Source of the DNA: Fagopyrum homotropicum
Lineage: Eukaryota > Streptophyta > Magnoliopsida > Caryophyllales > Polygonaceae
Direction: 5' to 3'
Length of the DNA: 64,000 nucleotides
NCBI GenBank assembly: GCA_033239125.1
Contig: BSWB01000002.1
Coordinates: forward strand, 51,185,001-51,249,000
Every line of letters begins with the position of its first letter. Position 1 is the stretch's first letter. A program made the translations under genes and the position numbers. The notes below the pieces were generated by a model. The model worked only from the letters and a program-made list of their open reading frames with translations, did no database searches and had not been told where the DNA came from. Shown one piece after another: positions 25,679-38,406 of the stretch.

Positions 25679-27405
25679 TGTAACAACCAGTTTTGGCTAT
25701 CACCGTCCCTGCGGTGACAGTGGCTACCCCATCAGAAAATGTGCCTGTCACTGCCCCTGTAGTGATAGTAAGCCGCCCCTACGGATAGCCGTGGTCGCGG
25801 CATGGAAAACCGCCCCTGCGGTTTTGCCCTAGATCACGAAGATCTTCTTTCCTTTTTCGTTTCTATCTTGCTTCCTTTCATAGAAGATCCGATTTATATC
25901 TTTGGACCGGCTTTCCTTGGATCTTCTAACCCTAGAACGTCTTTCCTTCTTTTTTCAATCCTTCTCTATAAAATCCCGTCTTTTCTTCTTTTTCCCGTTT
26001 CTTGCTTACGTCTTTCTTCAAACCTCAGAGTTGTAGCCGTTTCCCTCCTTCCCTTGCTGAACGTGTAAGTTCCTTCTTATCTGATTCTTCCTCACGTTCA
26101 TGAGTTTCTGTATGCCCTTTCCTTCTGTTCGCTTTCTTCTTTCGTTCTAAATTTTCTTCTTCTCCAAGTATCAAGGTTGAGCCTTGATTCTTGTTGGCCT
26201 TCTCGTTGTTGAGTCGTTGATGTTCACATGCTCGCTTGGTTGAGTTGTGACGTGGTTGTGTGTTGAGAAAAGCAAGCCTTGTCTTTTGGTGAAGTTCCTT
26301 GTTGTCGAAGGAGAACTCGGCGTTTTTGTCACAAAAACTGCCCCCGCGGGTTGCCGCCCCTGCACCTTGTCCAGCCGCCCATGCGGTTTCCCCTGTAGTA
26401 GATCCCGTCTTTGGTGAGCTGCTTTCTTCCTTGCTTTCCTCGTTCCTTTCCTTGATTCTTATGGATGTTGTTACCCCCCTGAGTATGCTGTAAGACTAAG
26501 GTCGAGACCTTAGCATGTGGAGATCTCTTAGAGATTATTGGAATTAGAAGTTATAGACTACTAGAAACCATATCGTTCCTGATTCGTGATGCCTTGTGTG
26601 AACAGGCTTTCCTTGCTCCTTTCCCGAGGGAAACTAAGTTGTTCTCTGATCGTTTGAGTTACCTTCGAGTGAGTTAAGTCCCTTAGACTTACTTAGCTTC
26701 ATTCCGTATATTTATTTGAGTGTTTTGGCTTGTTTGTGTTGTTTATTGATGTTTTAACGGATAACCGGAATAAGAATCACCTTTATCATACAATTGGCTT
26801 GCCCAATTGTATGATAACCGGGCAGTGACCACTTATCTAGTTTTTCAGGAGACTAGAATGTGCTCTTGCGACCCAAACCTGCACGTAACGGATAATACTG
26901 ATCTATTCCTGTTTGTAGACGGAAGCGGAGGTGAGTTTTGAAAGGATTCTCGTTTGACAAAAGAAGTTGAATTAGTTATGGATAGCTTAATGAAAGATAA
27001 TAACCTATTGAGTGTGAGCATGCAATATGTTTATATTACCTTATATGTGCTTGTACCTTTACAGTCTTTCTGATATCTAGAATGTTAGCTACCGACATTG
27101 TAGATGCCTTGCAGAATATAGGTGCTGCTGAGTGATCCGGACGGTCTGGTCAGCCGGGTTTCCTGTACATTATAGGACAAGATCGGGTTTATTTTTCTGC
27201 TGTTGTGTCCATTTTGTTTTGAACTCAGCTGCGAGTCTTTTACGCTTCTCTTTTGTTTAAACCTTTGGTTTTATATTGAGTTTTGGTTTTTATTTGGTTG
27301 TGCCTTGTTGTAAGATCCGTTGTGTCGTTGCTACTCTGAGGGTCAGGACCCATTGTGAGGTCCTAGCCCATAACGCTTCAAGTTCCCAGAACTTGGGGTA
27401 TTACA
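25679..27405 (+). mobile_element. Solo LTR C, Ty3/gypsy
   Basis: Plus strand TGTAACAACCAG ... CTTGGGGTATTACA is flanked by a perfect 5-bp duplication ATCTT (25674-25678 and 27406-27410). A TATA-like CTCTATAAAATCCC lies near 25970. Its right terminus, reversed, resembles the left terminus of A and B, so C is the same broad family in opposite orientation. There is no internal domain, so it is a solo LTR of 1727 bp. It contains CCGCCCCTGCGG-type words near 25740-25830 and 26340-26400. Confidence 0.85.
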
Positions 27406-27410
27406 ATCTT

Positions 27411-29660
27411 CTTAGATATTGGTGCATCTAGTCAAACTAGTCCCTCCTTGTGCTTGTCTCATTTAGGAGAGATGTGTAAGGTTGAAGAAGGAAGGGCTAA
27501 AGTAACCCTTTGTTGAGGGTTTTGATCCAATTTGTCAAGGTTCTTTGCGAGTTTATATCTTGGTTCTATCTTCCTATATTTTCCATTAAATTCATTCCAT
27601 TATCATCTTCTTTATCTTGTCATTATCATCCATAACATTTACATTCTCGTTCTTTGAGTTTTTACAAATCTCGGCCTTACCAATACCAAATCTTGCCCGA
27701 GAGATTTGCTTCTGCCGAGCTTTTCATGGACTTCAATTTAGATCGGGAAACTGTGGCATCAATCTAGATCGGAAAATTGTGGCATCAATCTAGATCGGGA
27801 AACTGTCGAGCTTTTCATGGACTAAAATCTAAGCGATTGAAGTTCAACTCAGTCATATATCATGTTTGAGTATTTTTTATTTGAGTCTTCTTTAAATCAC
27901 ATAAAAAAATAGTCTTTTGTCGTTTTTATCTTTTGTGAGATTATTTGAGTTAACGTTCTTTGTCTTGTGTTTATTGGAGAAGAGATGAACACCGTAGCCA
28001 AACACAATCCAACCAAACACAAGCCAGTCAAACCTTAGAACGAAACCTCACCGGAGCCCTGCAAATCTCGCCCGAGATTAGTGTGCAACACGCCGAGATT
28101 TTGTTTACATAGCTTGCAAGTCACGTCAAATCCAATAGAGATTTGATATATATATTTGAGTCAAATCTATCCATATCCGCTACATCAAAGAAGGAACGAG
28201 ATTTACAAGCTTTCTTATTGTTAAGATCTTATCTAGTAAGTGAGATCTTATCATATCTTCTAAATCATAACCGAATATCTATCCGTATTTTGTATATCTC
28301 GACCCCCATACAACCATATATCTCACCCCAACTTATCCCAAACTCCACAAGAAAACCAAACACTTTTGCCTCTTTTCTTACCCTAGCCTATACTTCATTT
28401 CATAATTTATAACCCAAAGTTTTGGTGAAGCTAGTTGAGCAAGAGTTGCTGCGATCCAACTAAAAAGGGATCATCAAGGCAACAAGGGAGGTGTATATCT
28501 CACATCATATTCGGTGATTTACATCAAACACTTGACGTTCTACAATCTCGACCCCCTCAGTCAAAATCTCACTCAAGATTTAGGCCGAGATTTGCTACTA
28601 CTGCGAATTTTATCAAAAGTTTTTGAGGCAAAAGTTGAGTAATTCATGTGACAAGGTCAAGGGGACATCCAGAGAAGAAGTTTCATACCATGCTTGATTC
28701 AGTTCATAGTCAAAACACATCACTTTTGATCAATCTCGACCCCGAGTGATTATCTCGGACGAGATCCACATCGAGATTTGTCTTTTGTCAAGATTAAACC
28801 TATCTGTCTATCTCTCTCTATTTACATAAGTTCAAGGTACATAAAATTACCTTCTTAGTCTCTTATGTGTCTATTTCTTTCCTCTTTATACTCTAAAAAC
28901 ATTGGGTCTATTTCTTTGGGTGTGTTAGTTAGTATCTATACTTTCTATCATACTAGTTGAGTCTACTTGCAATATTCTTTCTACTTTGTGTCAATTGTGT
29001 AAAGAGAACTCTACCAGGATTTCCTTAAATATCTTTCAACACAAGAACCTTCTTCCAAACCAAGTTGACATCTTGATTCATCCAAGGAGTTTCTAGTTGA
29101 AGCTAGTCTTCAATTTCAAAGGGGTATTAATCCATCCAAGGCAATTACATCAAATTAGTTAGTGATATCATAACATAGCATAAGTGTGAGAGAAAGCAAG
29201 TAAGGAGTTTTTGATTTCACTAACTTTACACGTTTGTTGTCACTTTGCGTGTTTGTGTAAATGTCAAGGAAAGATAGCCCTCGAGGGTCACATAAGAGTG
29301 ATTTCTCATGTCCGGAGACCATATACATGCCTAAAAAGCTCATGTCTATAATCTTAACGTTGGCTGTACGGATGGAGAACTTGGAATCTCGTCCCAGTAA
29401 TCTCGCCCCAATCCATCCAAGATTCCAATGAGATATGCATATGACGTTGGTGAAAGTTCACGTAATCCAACGTAGTTTCCATCCCCGGAGATACCTCAAA
29501 GACCCCCTCAAGGGAAAGGTATGCGACATTTCAATCCTCTTTTCAATGCACCTAACATTCCGGAATTTATTGATGATTTTTAGAAATAGATGAGGAGGAT
29601 GACGAGGGCATGTGGAGATACTATCCTAGACGTTACCATTGTCCTAGGTGAGGTCGATAC
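27411..29660 (+). other. Untranslated leader or internal part of gypsy element I
   Basis: No intact frame is seen. The stretch leads up to the gag domain at 29661 and is rich in AATCTCG and CGAGATT words, including the perfect dyad AATCTCGCCCGAGATT (28064-28079) and ATCTCGGACGAGAT (28752-28765). It is most simply read as the degraded 5' internal region of element I. Confidence 0.4.
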
Positions 29661-29876
29661 TTGGAACCTTATAGACCTCACCAAAAGCATGGCGGAATTG
29701 AAAAAGTGAAGGTCAAAATTCCGAGTTTTGAAGGCAAATCTGATTCGGGTGCTTTTGTGGAATGGGAGACCAAAATCGAACAAATTTGGTCTTACCATAA
29801 CTTTAGTGCGCAAAGGAAGATCCAACTGGTGGCATTTGAATTTCAAGGATATGCTTTAATTTGGTGGGATCATCTT
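29661..29876 (+). pseudogene. Ty3/gypsy gag (element I), 5' portion
   Basis: The frame includes VKVKIPSFEGKSDSGAFVEW, then ETKIEQIW and FQGYALIWWDHL. This is the retrotransposon gag domain (IPxFxG, F/YxxWexK, A..WWD). The frame is cut in mid-domain at 29876, where solo LTR B starts, and the following part of the domain reappears at 33504. It is clearly a Ty3/gypsy gag; the lineage is not certain. Confidence 0.85.
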
Positions 29877-32800
29877 TGTGACACCCCAAATTCATTAGAC
29901 TCGGAGTGCTACGGGCTAGGACCTCACAATGGGTTCTGACCCTCGCCTAACAACAAGTTCACTAGATCTTACAACAAGACACAAATAAATATAAAACAAA
30001 CATTTATAAAACTGAAATATCATGTAGTGTAATCCATACAAAATCCCACATCCGAGTATCAAAACTGTACAAGACATATATCCATACATGCATGATGACA
30101 TGATTTATGAAACTAGTTTAGGCACTCATTTAGGTAGTTTTCCATTCCATTCATGCATGTTTCCACATTAGTTCATGACGTTTACGCTTAATTCATGCAT
30201 ATTGTCGAAATAGATATCTACATGAGCTTTTGTCGGTTTTGTAGGTGTTTTGGGGACCTTTGAGATGTTATTGATCATACCCGAGGTTTGAGCCTCATGA
30301 TGGTCCGGATTTATGGTTCCGAATGACTCATGCTTGGAGGAATGAAGAAGGCAAGGACCCTAGTTGGTGCAAGGCTTGGTCTAACTCATGTTTAAGTGGT
30401 GTTTGGGGCTGTTTTAGAGCCATTTTGGTCCAACCATTGCCCATCTCGGCCGAGATGCTCCCCTGGGCCAACTGAGATTCTCCTCTGGACCACCCACGAC
30501 ACTTGACACTCACTTCCTATGTCCGACCCTTGCTTTTGGTGGAGTATATAAGCAATGTCGCAGGCTGTTTTTGATCCAGCTTCCACACCTTTTGACCTAT
30601 CTTCTCCCACACACTCTCTTTTGGATTGTTTTCTCTCTTCCAAGCACCCTTGTGGGTATTCTTGAAAGAAATAAAAGTAGAGATTTTAGTTTTATAGTGA
30701 GATTTGAGTGGTTTTGAGTGAGGATTCCTTGTTGACACCTTGGAGCTGCATCTTGAAGCCTTTGTAAGATTTGGTAACTACTATTCTAGCTTATTTATGT
30801 CTTTTCTTTGGTCTTATCTTCATTTTCTATCCATGACTTGCAAGCATGATTTTATGATGAAGTTTGAATCTAGAAATGTATGTTGTTGGCTGAGAAGATG
30901 TGATTTTAGGGTGAAGGAATGAATGTTATTCTTTGGACTATGATTGTATGGACTTGCATGTTAGCTTAGGATGAATTTGTGTTCGAAAACCTAGCTCAGT
31001 TTAGGATCTCAGTCTGTTCTTCATCTCATTTCGGACGAGGTGTGTATGACCCACCTGAGATTGTGAGCTGTTGTTCTATTGTTGATGTATCTTTATTTTA
31101 GGATGTAGATGTGTTGAAATCCTATTGTTTGTTGAGCCCAATCTAGCCTAGGGTGACCTTTGCTAGAAACCTATTTGAGGAATGAGACTTACCCGGTAAT
31201 TTCCTCTCTTAGATACATAAGATGATGGACTCTAGGTAGTAGTGATCCTCAACAACCGGTATTGGATTGAGTGTGTTAGGATCGTTGCCTAAGGCTTACC
31301 TTTTTCGAGACTTACCCAGTAAGAAGGGGTTTGACCCTTAGGTAGTGGCTGGTTTGTGTAGAATTTCCGTCCTTAGGCTCCTTGAGACTTACCCGGTAAT
31401 AGGACCTTAGGTTCGAGACTAGCGGAGCATGAAACTTACCCGGTAATTGCTCCCACTAGAGAAACACCCAACTCCGAACAACTGCAACTCTCCTTTGATG
31501 TTTTGATTGCATGAGTCCATTCCATAACCGGAATTCAGAATCTCTAGAATTTGCATTTCTTACCTCTTATCTCATATCTTTGTGTTTGTGTGTTTGTTTG
31601 CTTGTTGTGTGCATATATCTTGTGATCCTTATTTGATCACCCAAAACCACCAAAAATATTGTGTTTTGCATTTCTTTATTCCTTGTCTTGTCTTATTCTA
31701 GATTTACACTATCTTTGATCATTGAACGGCCTAATTTCACCCCAGTCCTTGTGTTCGACCTCAGAATACTTTCCTTTCTACAAAATGATCCGTACACTGC
31801 GGGTTTCGCTAGGTAGTTAAGGATTTTAGTTTGAGTTTATAAACGTAAAGCTTTTTGTGCTACCTTTCTAGCATAATAAGGCACAACCCAAAAACCCCAT
31901 CCTACATGTACGGAAGCCCTCAGCTAATCACTATCGCTAGATTACTCTGCAATCCTCCTATCCTGTAAAGCATCTACAACATGATATAAACCGTTAGCTA
32001 ACAAGTCATATATAAGATCATGCATAAGCACATACACACATCAAAAACACGATAAACACCAAGAATGCTATCACACATTTCCCGTTTTATTATCTTTATA
32101 ACATTATATACTCATAATCATATTTATGGTTGTGACTTGTGACACGAGAAGTTGATCACTCTCGCCTCTATTTCTTTTACCATCTGGAGTGGTATCAGCG
32201 TCCCTCCCCATATACCATAAGGAATGGTTCAGTACCTTCTCCGTATACCAACACTGACCTAGTCCCAAAGAACCCCTCAACTTCCCTCGGGCATGCTGAG
32301 CAAGTGGTCACCGCCTGTTACAAGGGGGCCAATCAAATGTCGGTAATAATCAATATCGCATGTTATAAAATATATAACAATCACCACTCATGTATACATC
32401 CAATATAAGAATTCAACTAAGTAAGTCCCATGGACTTACTTGTATCACAATATCTTTGACTATCGCTCAACTCTCTAATTCCCGCAGGAATATACATAAC
32501 CTTATACACAAGGCATACAATATCAATCATCGGAACACAATGCTAGAAGACTCTACTTCTAGCCTCTAAGATCCTCATAAGATCATACACAACACAAAAT
32601 CCGCATATCATAACCTCAACATTCATAATCAAACCTCAAAGCCTCACAAGGCATCCAATATATCACCATCCTCAACTTCACACATTCTAACCTAGCATGC
32701 TTCTAAACAAGGATCAAGAAGGAAGGATGAACTTACCAAATAACTTGGTAAAGTTCTAAAGAAGGCACGAGCGCGGGTAAGAAGAGGCGCAAATGTGGTG

Positions 32801-33498
32801 ACAAAGGTCCGACACTACGACTACGGCTGAATACAGGCGCGGGGGTGGCGACACACTTGAAGGCGCAGGGGCGGCTCAGACAAGGTGCAGGTGCAGTTCC
32901 TCAATAGAGCACCACTCTAATTTGCTCTTCGATAGATCTTCTATCAGCCATAACACTCAACCACTGGAAGAAACCAAGGCACAACATTTCCTTCATCCAT
33001 ACACATACATAGACCATTCAAACATGCACAACAACAAGGTCAACTTGTTGAATCTAAGATCAAGAAAAGGAAGAATGAAGAAGAAGGAGAAAAGAGGGAA
33101 GAGTGGCTCACCAATCTTCTCAGCTAACAGAATAGGAAGGAAGTTGCACTCAATCAACCATCCACAACCACAAACCACATCTCAACATCATCATCAACAT
33201 CAAGCCTTTCTTGAAGGAACAAGCCAAGTTGAAAACAAGAAGAAGAAGCAAAGAGGAAGAGAGGAAAGATGAACGTGAGTGAGAGAAGAAGAGGGTATGG
33301 AGAGAGATTGGGAAACCTCAGAATGAGGAGAGAGAAAAGACTTAAGGGAGAAGAAAGCGGAAATAAAGTTGGTCAAAAAGACGGCCGACTCTCCTACTAT
33401 GCTGCGACCGCGGGCCGACAGAGCCGCACCCGCGGTGGCGCGCCTGCGGGCGAGGTCCTGCGCGGTCGCGGGATCTCCTAAAGGACACGGGTCTTACA
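29877..33498 (-). mobile_element. Solo LTR B, Ty3/gypsy, split by D
   Basis: The plus strand starts TGTGACACCCCAAATTC and ends CACGGGTCTTACA. A perfect 5-bp duplication ATCTT flanks it (29872-29876 and 33499-33503). It belongs to the same family as A, with collinear similarity both before and after the inserted LTR D. Without D its length is about 1.84 kb. It interrupts the gag domain of element I. A GC-rich segment near 32760-32900 and 33400-33480 carries GGCGCAGGGGCGG-like words. Confidence 0.85.
30093..31873 (+). mobile_element. Solo LTR D, Athila-like
   Basis: Starts TGATGACATGATTTATG, like the LTR of F (TGATGACATGAATTATA) and E (TGATAGCATGAATTATA), and ends CTTTCTAGCA. The length of 1781 bp is close to E's 1761. 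Shared internal landmarks are a TATA box (GGAGTATATAAGC near 30543), four copies of GAGACTTACCCGGTAAT at 31184, 31307, 31384 and 31431, and GATCCGTACACTGCGGG near the right end. A perfect palindrome CATCTCGGCCGAGATG lies at 30442-30457. It is inserted in solo LTR B. No clear TSD was found. Confidence 0.75.
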
Positions 33499-33503
33499 AT
33501 CTT

Positions 33504-33600
33504 GTCAAATAAAGAAGAAGAACGCTAGATTTGGACATCAACACATGAGAGCAAATGAAAGCATTACTGAGAGCTAGATTTGTGCCCCAATGTTACGTTG
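33504..33600 (+). pseudogene. Ty3/gypsy gag (element I), continuation
   Basis: The plus-strand translation contains RRRTLDLDINT, a stop, then EQMKALLRARFVPQCY. This is the next part of the gag domain (xxRRR...W/EeMKallRxRFVPxxY). It has two in-frame stops. Together with 29661-29876 it shows that solo LTR B split one gag gene. Confidence 0.75.
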
Positions 33601-33644
33601 GGATTGGAGGGCGAGACAAATCCAAGACAAGAATGCCAAAAACT

Positions 33645-35006
33645 TGTTCGCCCAAAACGTGCACCCAAAAGTCTTAAATTTATAACTTGATATAATCTCC
33701 TAATGTACCTAGCGAACCCACAATGTAAGGGTCAGTTGTAGAAAGGCTAGTATTCCGAGGTCGAACACAAAGACTAAGCTGAAACTAAATCATTCAAGTG
33801 ATCATGGATAGTGCAATCTAGACTAAGAAAAGAGAAAGGAATAAAGAAATGAAAATCACAATAATTTTTGGTTGGGTTTTATGGTGATCTATCAAAGATC
33901 AAAGATATGTAAAACTATCAAGCAAACAACACACAAACACTAGATATGTGATCAATATAAGAAAAGCAGATTCTAGAGATCGAGGTTTCCGGTTATGGCA
34001 TTGGAAAAGCTTCTAAAAATCTAAGAACAAAGATGCTGTTGTTCAAGAAAGGATGTTTCTCCTATGGGAACAATTACCGGGTAAGTCTCATGTTCCACTA
34101 GTCCCTAACCAAAGTCCAATTATTGGGTAAGTCTCAAGGAACTAAGGTTGGGAATTCTACACAAACCGGACCACTACTTAAGGGTCAAACGTATCCTTAT
34201 TGGGTAAGTCTCGGAAACGGCAAGTCTTATGCAACAATCCTAGTACACTCAATCCAATAGAGGCTTTTGAGACCTCTACTACATAAAGTTCATCATCTTC
34301 TATAACTAAGAGTGGAAATTACCGGGAAAGTCTCATTCCTCACTTAGTTGGCTAACATAAGGTCATCCTAAGTTAGATTCAACTCAACAAATACTAGGAT
34401 TTCAACAATCTAACATCCTAACATACAGATTCATCAACATACGAACAATAGGAACAAAATCTCGGGTGGATCTAGAGAACCTCGGCCAAAATATTCTAAA
34501 GAACAGGCTGAGATTTCTCTCTAATTTAGGTTTCGGGCACACAAATCATCTGAAACTAACATGCATATCCATTCTATCATCATCCAAGCCATACCCATCA
34601 TTCCATCACCCTAGAATACTACTACTCAGCCTAAAACATGCATTTCAAGATCTAAAATCATCATACATGCACACATGAAATCCATGGAATGAAGAAGATA
34701 TAAAAGCAAAGAAACATAACTGAATAAGAGTTCAAAACAAGCCTTACAACACACCAAATGCAGCTCCAAATAAGATCCTTACAATGCTTCAATAATCTTC
34801 TCTTCAAAACTTCTCAAATCTCTAAATTTTACTTTTGATTGAATCTAATCTAATGTCTCCCAAGAGCACCCACAAAGGGGCTAGAAGAGAGCTAGGTGAA
34901 TCTCCAAAAGTCAGGATGCAAAGCCACACTTATATTCCACCGAAGGTAAGTGAAGGGTCACACAATGGAATCATGTGACAAGTGTCAAAGTTGCCAGAAC
35001 AGGAAT
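33645..35006 (-). mobile_element. LTR H, Athila-like, truncated by G
   Basis: On the minus strand the segment ends GGGCGAACA followed by AGTTTTTGGC, just like the junction of E's 5' LTR with its primer-binding region. It has the same landmarks as D and E: four GAGACTTACCCGGTAAT copies (reverse strand at 34318, 34197, 34119 and 34073), a TACACTGCGG-like block at the end, and a TATA-like GGAATATAAG near 34930. It is cut at 35006 by element G, so its start lies beyond F and outside the window. The primer-site remnant is degenerate. Confidence 0.65.
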
Positions 35007-36538
35007 TGACTAGTGGTATTTCTATGGTTGTCTATACCCTATCAAAATATAATCCCGACTTAGCACTAAAATGAGTATAGTGGTTGAGTAAGGGTCGAAC
35101 CCAAGAGAGTCTGGTATTTTTATTAAATTCAATTATTGACTATAGAAACAAGTAACAAAGGGGGGGGGGTTGGTTGAATTGATGCACACAAAACTTATGA
35201 AAACAAATAACGCAACAAGTAGGACAATGATGGTTGAATCTACACTAGGTTGATTCTAAGCATGCAATTGCTACTTTGGTGAGTTCCTTTTACAAGTTTT
35301 CAAGTAATCTCCCGTCTCGATCATATATATGTGTTGAGCCAACCGGCATCAACACAACTTAACAGGTTAGTGTTCCGTAAACCTACAAGAACAAATAACA
35401 AGTTAGCTTTCAAACAAAGACTAAGGGATATAAAGAAAAGATTAAAACCATTAAACTTATCTTTATATTTGTGTTCCTTTTCTTTAAGCAATTACAACCC
35501 GTTTTTACTTAAAGTTTACTACTAGATTAAAGACCGAAACCCGGAATCTATTAATCCTAGTTCTTTGCATGCACTTTAGGACCTAAGGTGATCAATCTCA
35601 AGTAATAGTAAAACATGCAATTAGACAATGGAGATCAAGGAAACACAAAGAATTACTGAATGAAAACTTATATTAGAAAGAACTTACAACCAAGGTAACA
35701 ATGCAGCTTCAAACCAACCCAATGTAGCAAGGGAGTTAGCAACTCATTACAAAGGTAGCAAGATGATTATAATGGAAAAAGTGAATTCTAAATTGGATGA
35801 TAAGTGGTTGATTCTAGCAATCAACCAAGGACTATTTATACTACAAAAGACACTAAATAGGAGTAAATGACCGGCCCAAAACAACCACCTTTAATGCCAT
35901 AAAGGCGGTGTAAACAACCGGAGTAAAGCTTCTGTCGTTGAACTGCAAGGGCGGCCTTCAGATCCGCAAGGGCGGTGCAGGCGAAAACGCTTGATCTTCT
36001 TCATGGCCGCAGGGGCGGCCAGGCAATTCCGTAGGGGCGGATCTTTAATGCTCTTCAAACGTTTGACTCTTCAACTTACCGTCGTTTCTGATGCCAAGCC
36101 GCCGGGGCGTCCTAGTGTCGACGCAAGGGCGGTGACACTGACTCTTCATCTTCCAGCTCCCAAGTTGAGGCGCAGGCAGAGGCGCAGACAGAGGCGCAGG
36201 GGCGCTGGTCTTCGCCTCTTCAGGGCAGGTCACCGTAGGGGCGCCAAGGGTTGACGCAGGGGCGGTGACAGTCTTTGTTCCTGGCGTTAGCGAAGGCGCA
36301 GGCTGCGCTCCGAAGTATGGTGTCACCCGCAGGGGCGGTGACACTGCTCCGCGGGGGCGGTGGGGCAGCAGAAGCTTTGCTTCGTGGATGATCTTCACTC
36401 CTAAGTGCTTATAAATCCTTCTTTATCTTCTTTTAGTCTTCTTCTTCTGGACCAAGGAGTTAGTAGCATAAACCGACACAAATGTAATAAAAAGACTCTA
36501 AAAACTATCCTAAATGATAGTGATTCCATCACCTATCA
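35007..36538 (-). repeat. 3' LTR of G
   Basis: The plus-strand sequence runs TGACTAGTGGTATTTC ... CACCTATCA, and its minus-strand reading begins TGATAGGTGATGG. It contains a ten-G tract (35160-35169) and a cluster of GCAGGGGCGG-type words at 35945-36360. The polypurine-like AAGTATGGGGGAGTT (minus strand) abuts it at 36539-36555. Confidence 0.85.
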
Positions 36539-36555
36539 AACTCCCCCATACTTAG
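36539..36555 (-). promoter_or_regulatory. Polypurine tract of G
   Basis: The minus strand reads TAAGTATGGGGGAGTT and abuts the 3' LTR start TGATAGG, the position of the plus-strand primer. A second AAGTATGGGG copy occurs at 37138-37147. Confidence 0.7.
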
Positions 36556-37137
36556 ACCTTTTACTCGTCCCGAGTAAAACAAATGACATCAGTTTGTAAA
36601 CTCAAAGGCCTCAGGAAGCATGGGCAAGAAGAAAAGACAATGAAAACAAAAGAAAAGACAAGAAAGAAAGGAGGAAAAGGGAGGGAATGTGAGAAAAAGG
36701 TGAGAAACTACCATCCTTATCGCTCCAAGAGTGACCTACCCGGACAACCTCCTTATGAATCCCCTTCTTATGTCACCAAACGCCGGAAAGGGAACCTACA
36801 CTCGGTGCCGCTCATTTTGCCAAGGTGCCCTTTCGGGTTTTCACCTTACCACTCTTCTTCTTTTCTTTGGTGATCTCACTTTGAACTCACATCCCTCAAG
36901 TCCAATTTTGCACCACCCTAAGGTTGGTCGGACTACCTTCTTTTTGTCTAAACCGCCCTTTCGGGTTTTCGGTTTATCCAAGGATTTTTCATGCCTTTTT
37001 TCATTTTCTTTGGCTTTTTCTTCTCTTTTTTTTATATGAATTTCAAACTGAATTACAACTCGAAAGACTCAATGCAAAACAACTCAAAACAAACCAAAAC
37101 AACTCAAAACAACTATACATGCAATGATATATCCCTC
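36556..37137 (-). other. Non-coding 3' spacer of G
   Basis: Lies between the polypurine tract and the second AAGTATGGGG copy. It holds purine-rich AAAAGAAAAG runs and a repeated CCCTTTCGGGTTTTC phrase (36828 and 36957). No gene. Confidence 0.5.
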
Positions 37138-37171
37138 CCCCATACTTAAAGTACACTTTGCCCTCAAAGTG
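37138..37171 (-). other. Hairpin plus PPT-like motif downstream of the 3' ORF of G
   Basis: The plus strand reads CCCCATACTT (37138-37147) and then CACTTTG-CCCT-CAAAGTG (37154-37171), a perfect 7-bp stem with a 4-base loop. On the element's sense strand the hairpin precedes AAGTATGGGG by 6 bases. The same layout occurs in F (44938-44971) and, with a shorter stem, in E (54455-54483). Confidence 0.7.
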
Positions 37172-37219
37172 GAAATGAAGCAAAGACAAATGTGGGAAAA
37201 GGGAAAGAGAATGATACCA

Positions 37220-38406
37220 CTAGTGGGATGGTCCTGCTGGACCATCCGGACCCTCCTCCGGTGGGTACGGGAAGTGACTGAAGAAGTGTTCCTGCCGGCG
37301 GTAGAGCGCGTCGATATGATCCTCCTGAGCGTCCATCCTCTGCCCATATGAAGTCTCAAAGCTGGCTTGCCAAGCCAGCTGCTGAGCCTCTAGCTGCCAC
37401 TGATGAACCGCTTGCCAAGCATCTTGCCGGCGGTCAAAGTGGGTGGTCATAGAGGAAGCGAAACTGAACTGCCACGCCTGCTGCTGCTCAAGCATGGACC
37501 ATTGGTACTCGGTCTGCCATGCCTGATGCTGGGTAGTCAAGGCTGCCATCTGAGCCTGAAGGCTCTCCATGGCCGGACTGTCGTCCGGTGCTGTAGTAGG
37601 GATCTCCTCATTATCCGGTATGGGCATGTGGTCAGCAACAGGAGCCCGGATGGAGCCCGCAGCATATTGCTCAACAATGTCCCCATGAGACCGTCTCGGA
37701 GCGAAGGGGTCAGCTGGTATGTATAGCTCAGAGAGCTCGTCTCCAAGTGGAAGTGGCCGGGGGAGGTATGTGATGTGATTCCCATCTTCCAACGAGAGCC
37801 AAAAGAGGTTCTCCCCGTCTCTCTTGAGGAGCCTGCACCTCCTCAGCATCCCTTCCGTGTACAGTAGGGCCTATAAACCTTCCTCCAAGTCAGGGAGGTC
37901 CATCACCTGTGCAGCTATCAAGGAGATCACCCACCTCCCACAATGTCTTGTGGCTCATTCTTCCTAATCCGCTTCAAAGCGGTAAAGAAGAGGTATGGCC
38001 AATCTAGTACCCTGTCGTTCGTGGGGAGGCAGGCGTATAACAGTGGAAGGTCCTTGAGGGCGACCTTGTTCTCCTCCTTGTGTCCATAGAAGACACTCAT
38101 GAAGATCTTGGAGATGAGTCTCAAACAGGGGTGAGTGAATTTGTTGGAATACTCACCCCCTGCATGAAACTCGGATCTGGTGGCGGTTTGCTAGAACTCA
38201 CACAAGTCAGGTGTCAGGACGGGATCCTGCCAGTCGTCGGAGGCACAAATAGTCACCCCAAATGCCTCTTGCAGTTGGGTGTAGTCCAATGTATACTTTC
38301 TCTTGTTGAACTTAAATGAAAGTCCAACACAAATATTATCCTCCTTTTCCATGGTGAATGTGGCAATGAATTGGCGGCTGAGCTCGGGGTATGTTGGGGC
38401 ATTCAT
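37220..38406 (-). pseudogene. ATHILA ORF-1-like 3' ORF of G, broken
   Basis: Three open pieces run in order on the minus strand: 38191-38406 (KRKYTLDYTQLQEAFGV), 37927-38124 (NDRVLDWPYLFFTALKRIRK) and 37220-37849. The last has a Gln-rich C-terminus with repeated QAWQ. Position after gag and content correspond to the intact 3' ORF of E (52978-54366) and the split one of F. In plants this protein is the ATHILA ORF-1 family of unknown function. Breaks between pieces are stops or frameshifts. The C-terminal QAWQ repeat region (about 37290-37560) is specific to G among the three. Confidence 0.6.

Noticed and set aside
32922..33481. Lys/Arg-rich frames near the right end of solo LTR B
   Set aside because: Purine-rich composition alone; no homology between frames of A and B at this position.
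36045..36398. 117-codon frame in the LTR of G
   Set aside because: It is composed of translated GCAGGGGCGG words in an LTR; the equivalent part of the other LTR is truncated, so it cannot be confirmed.
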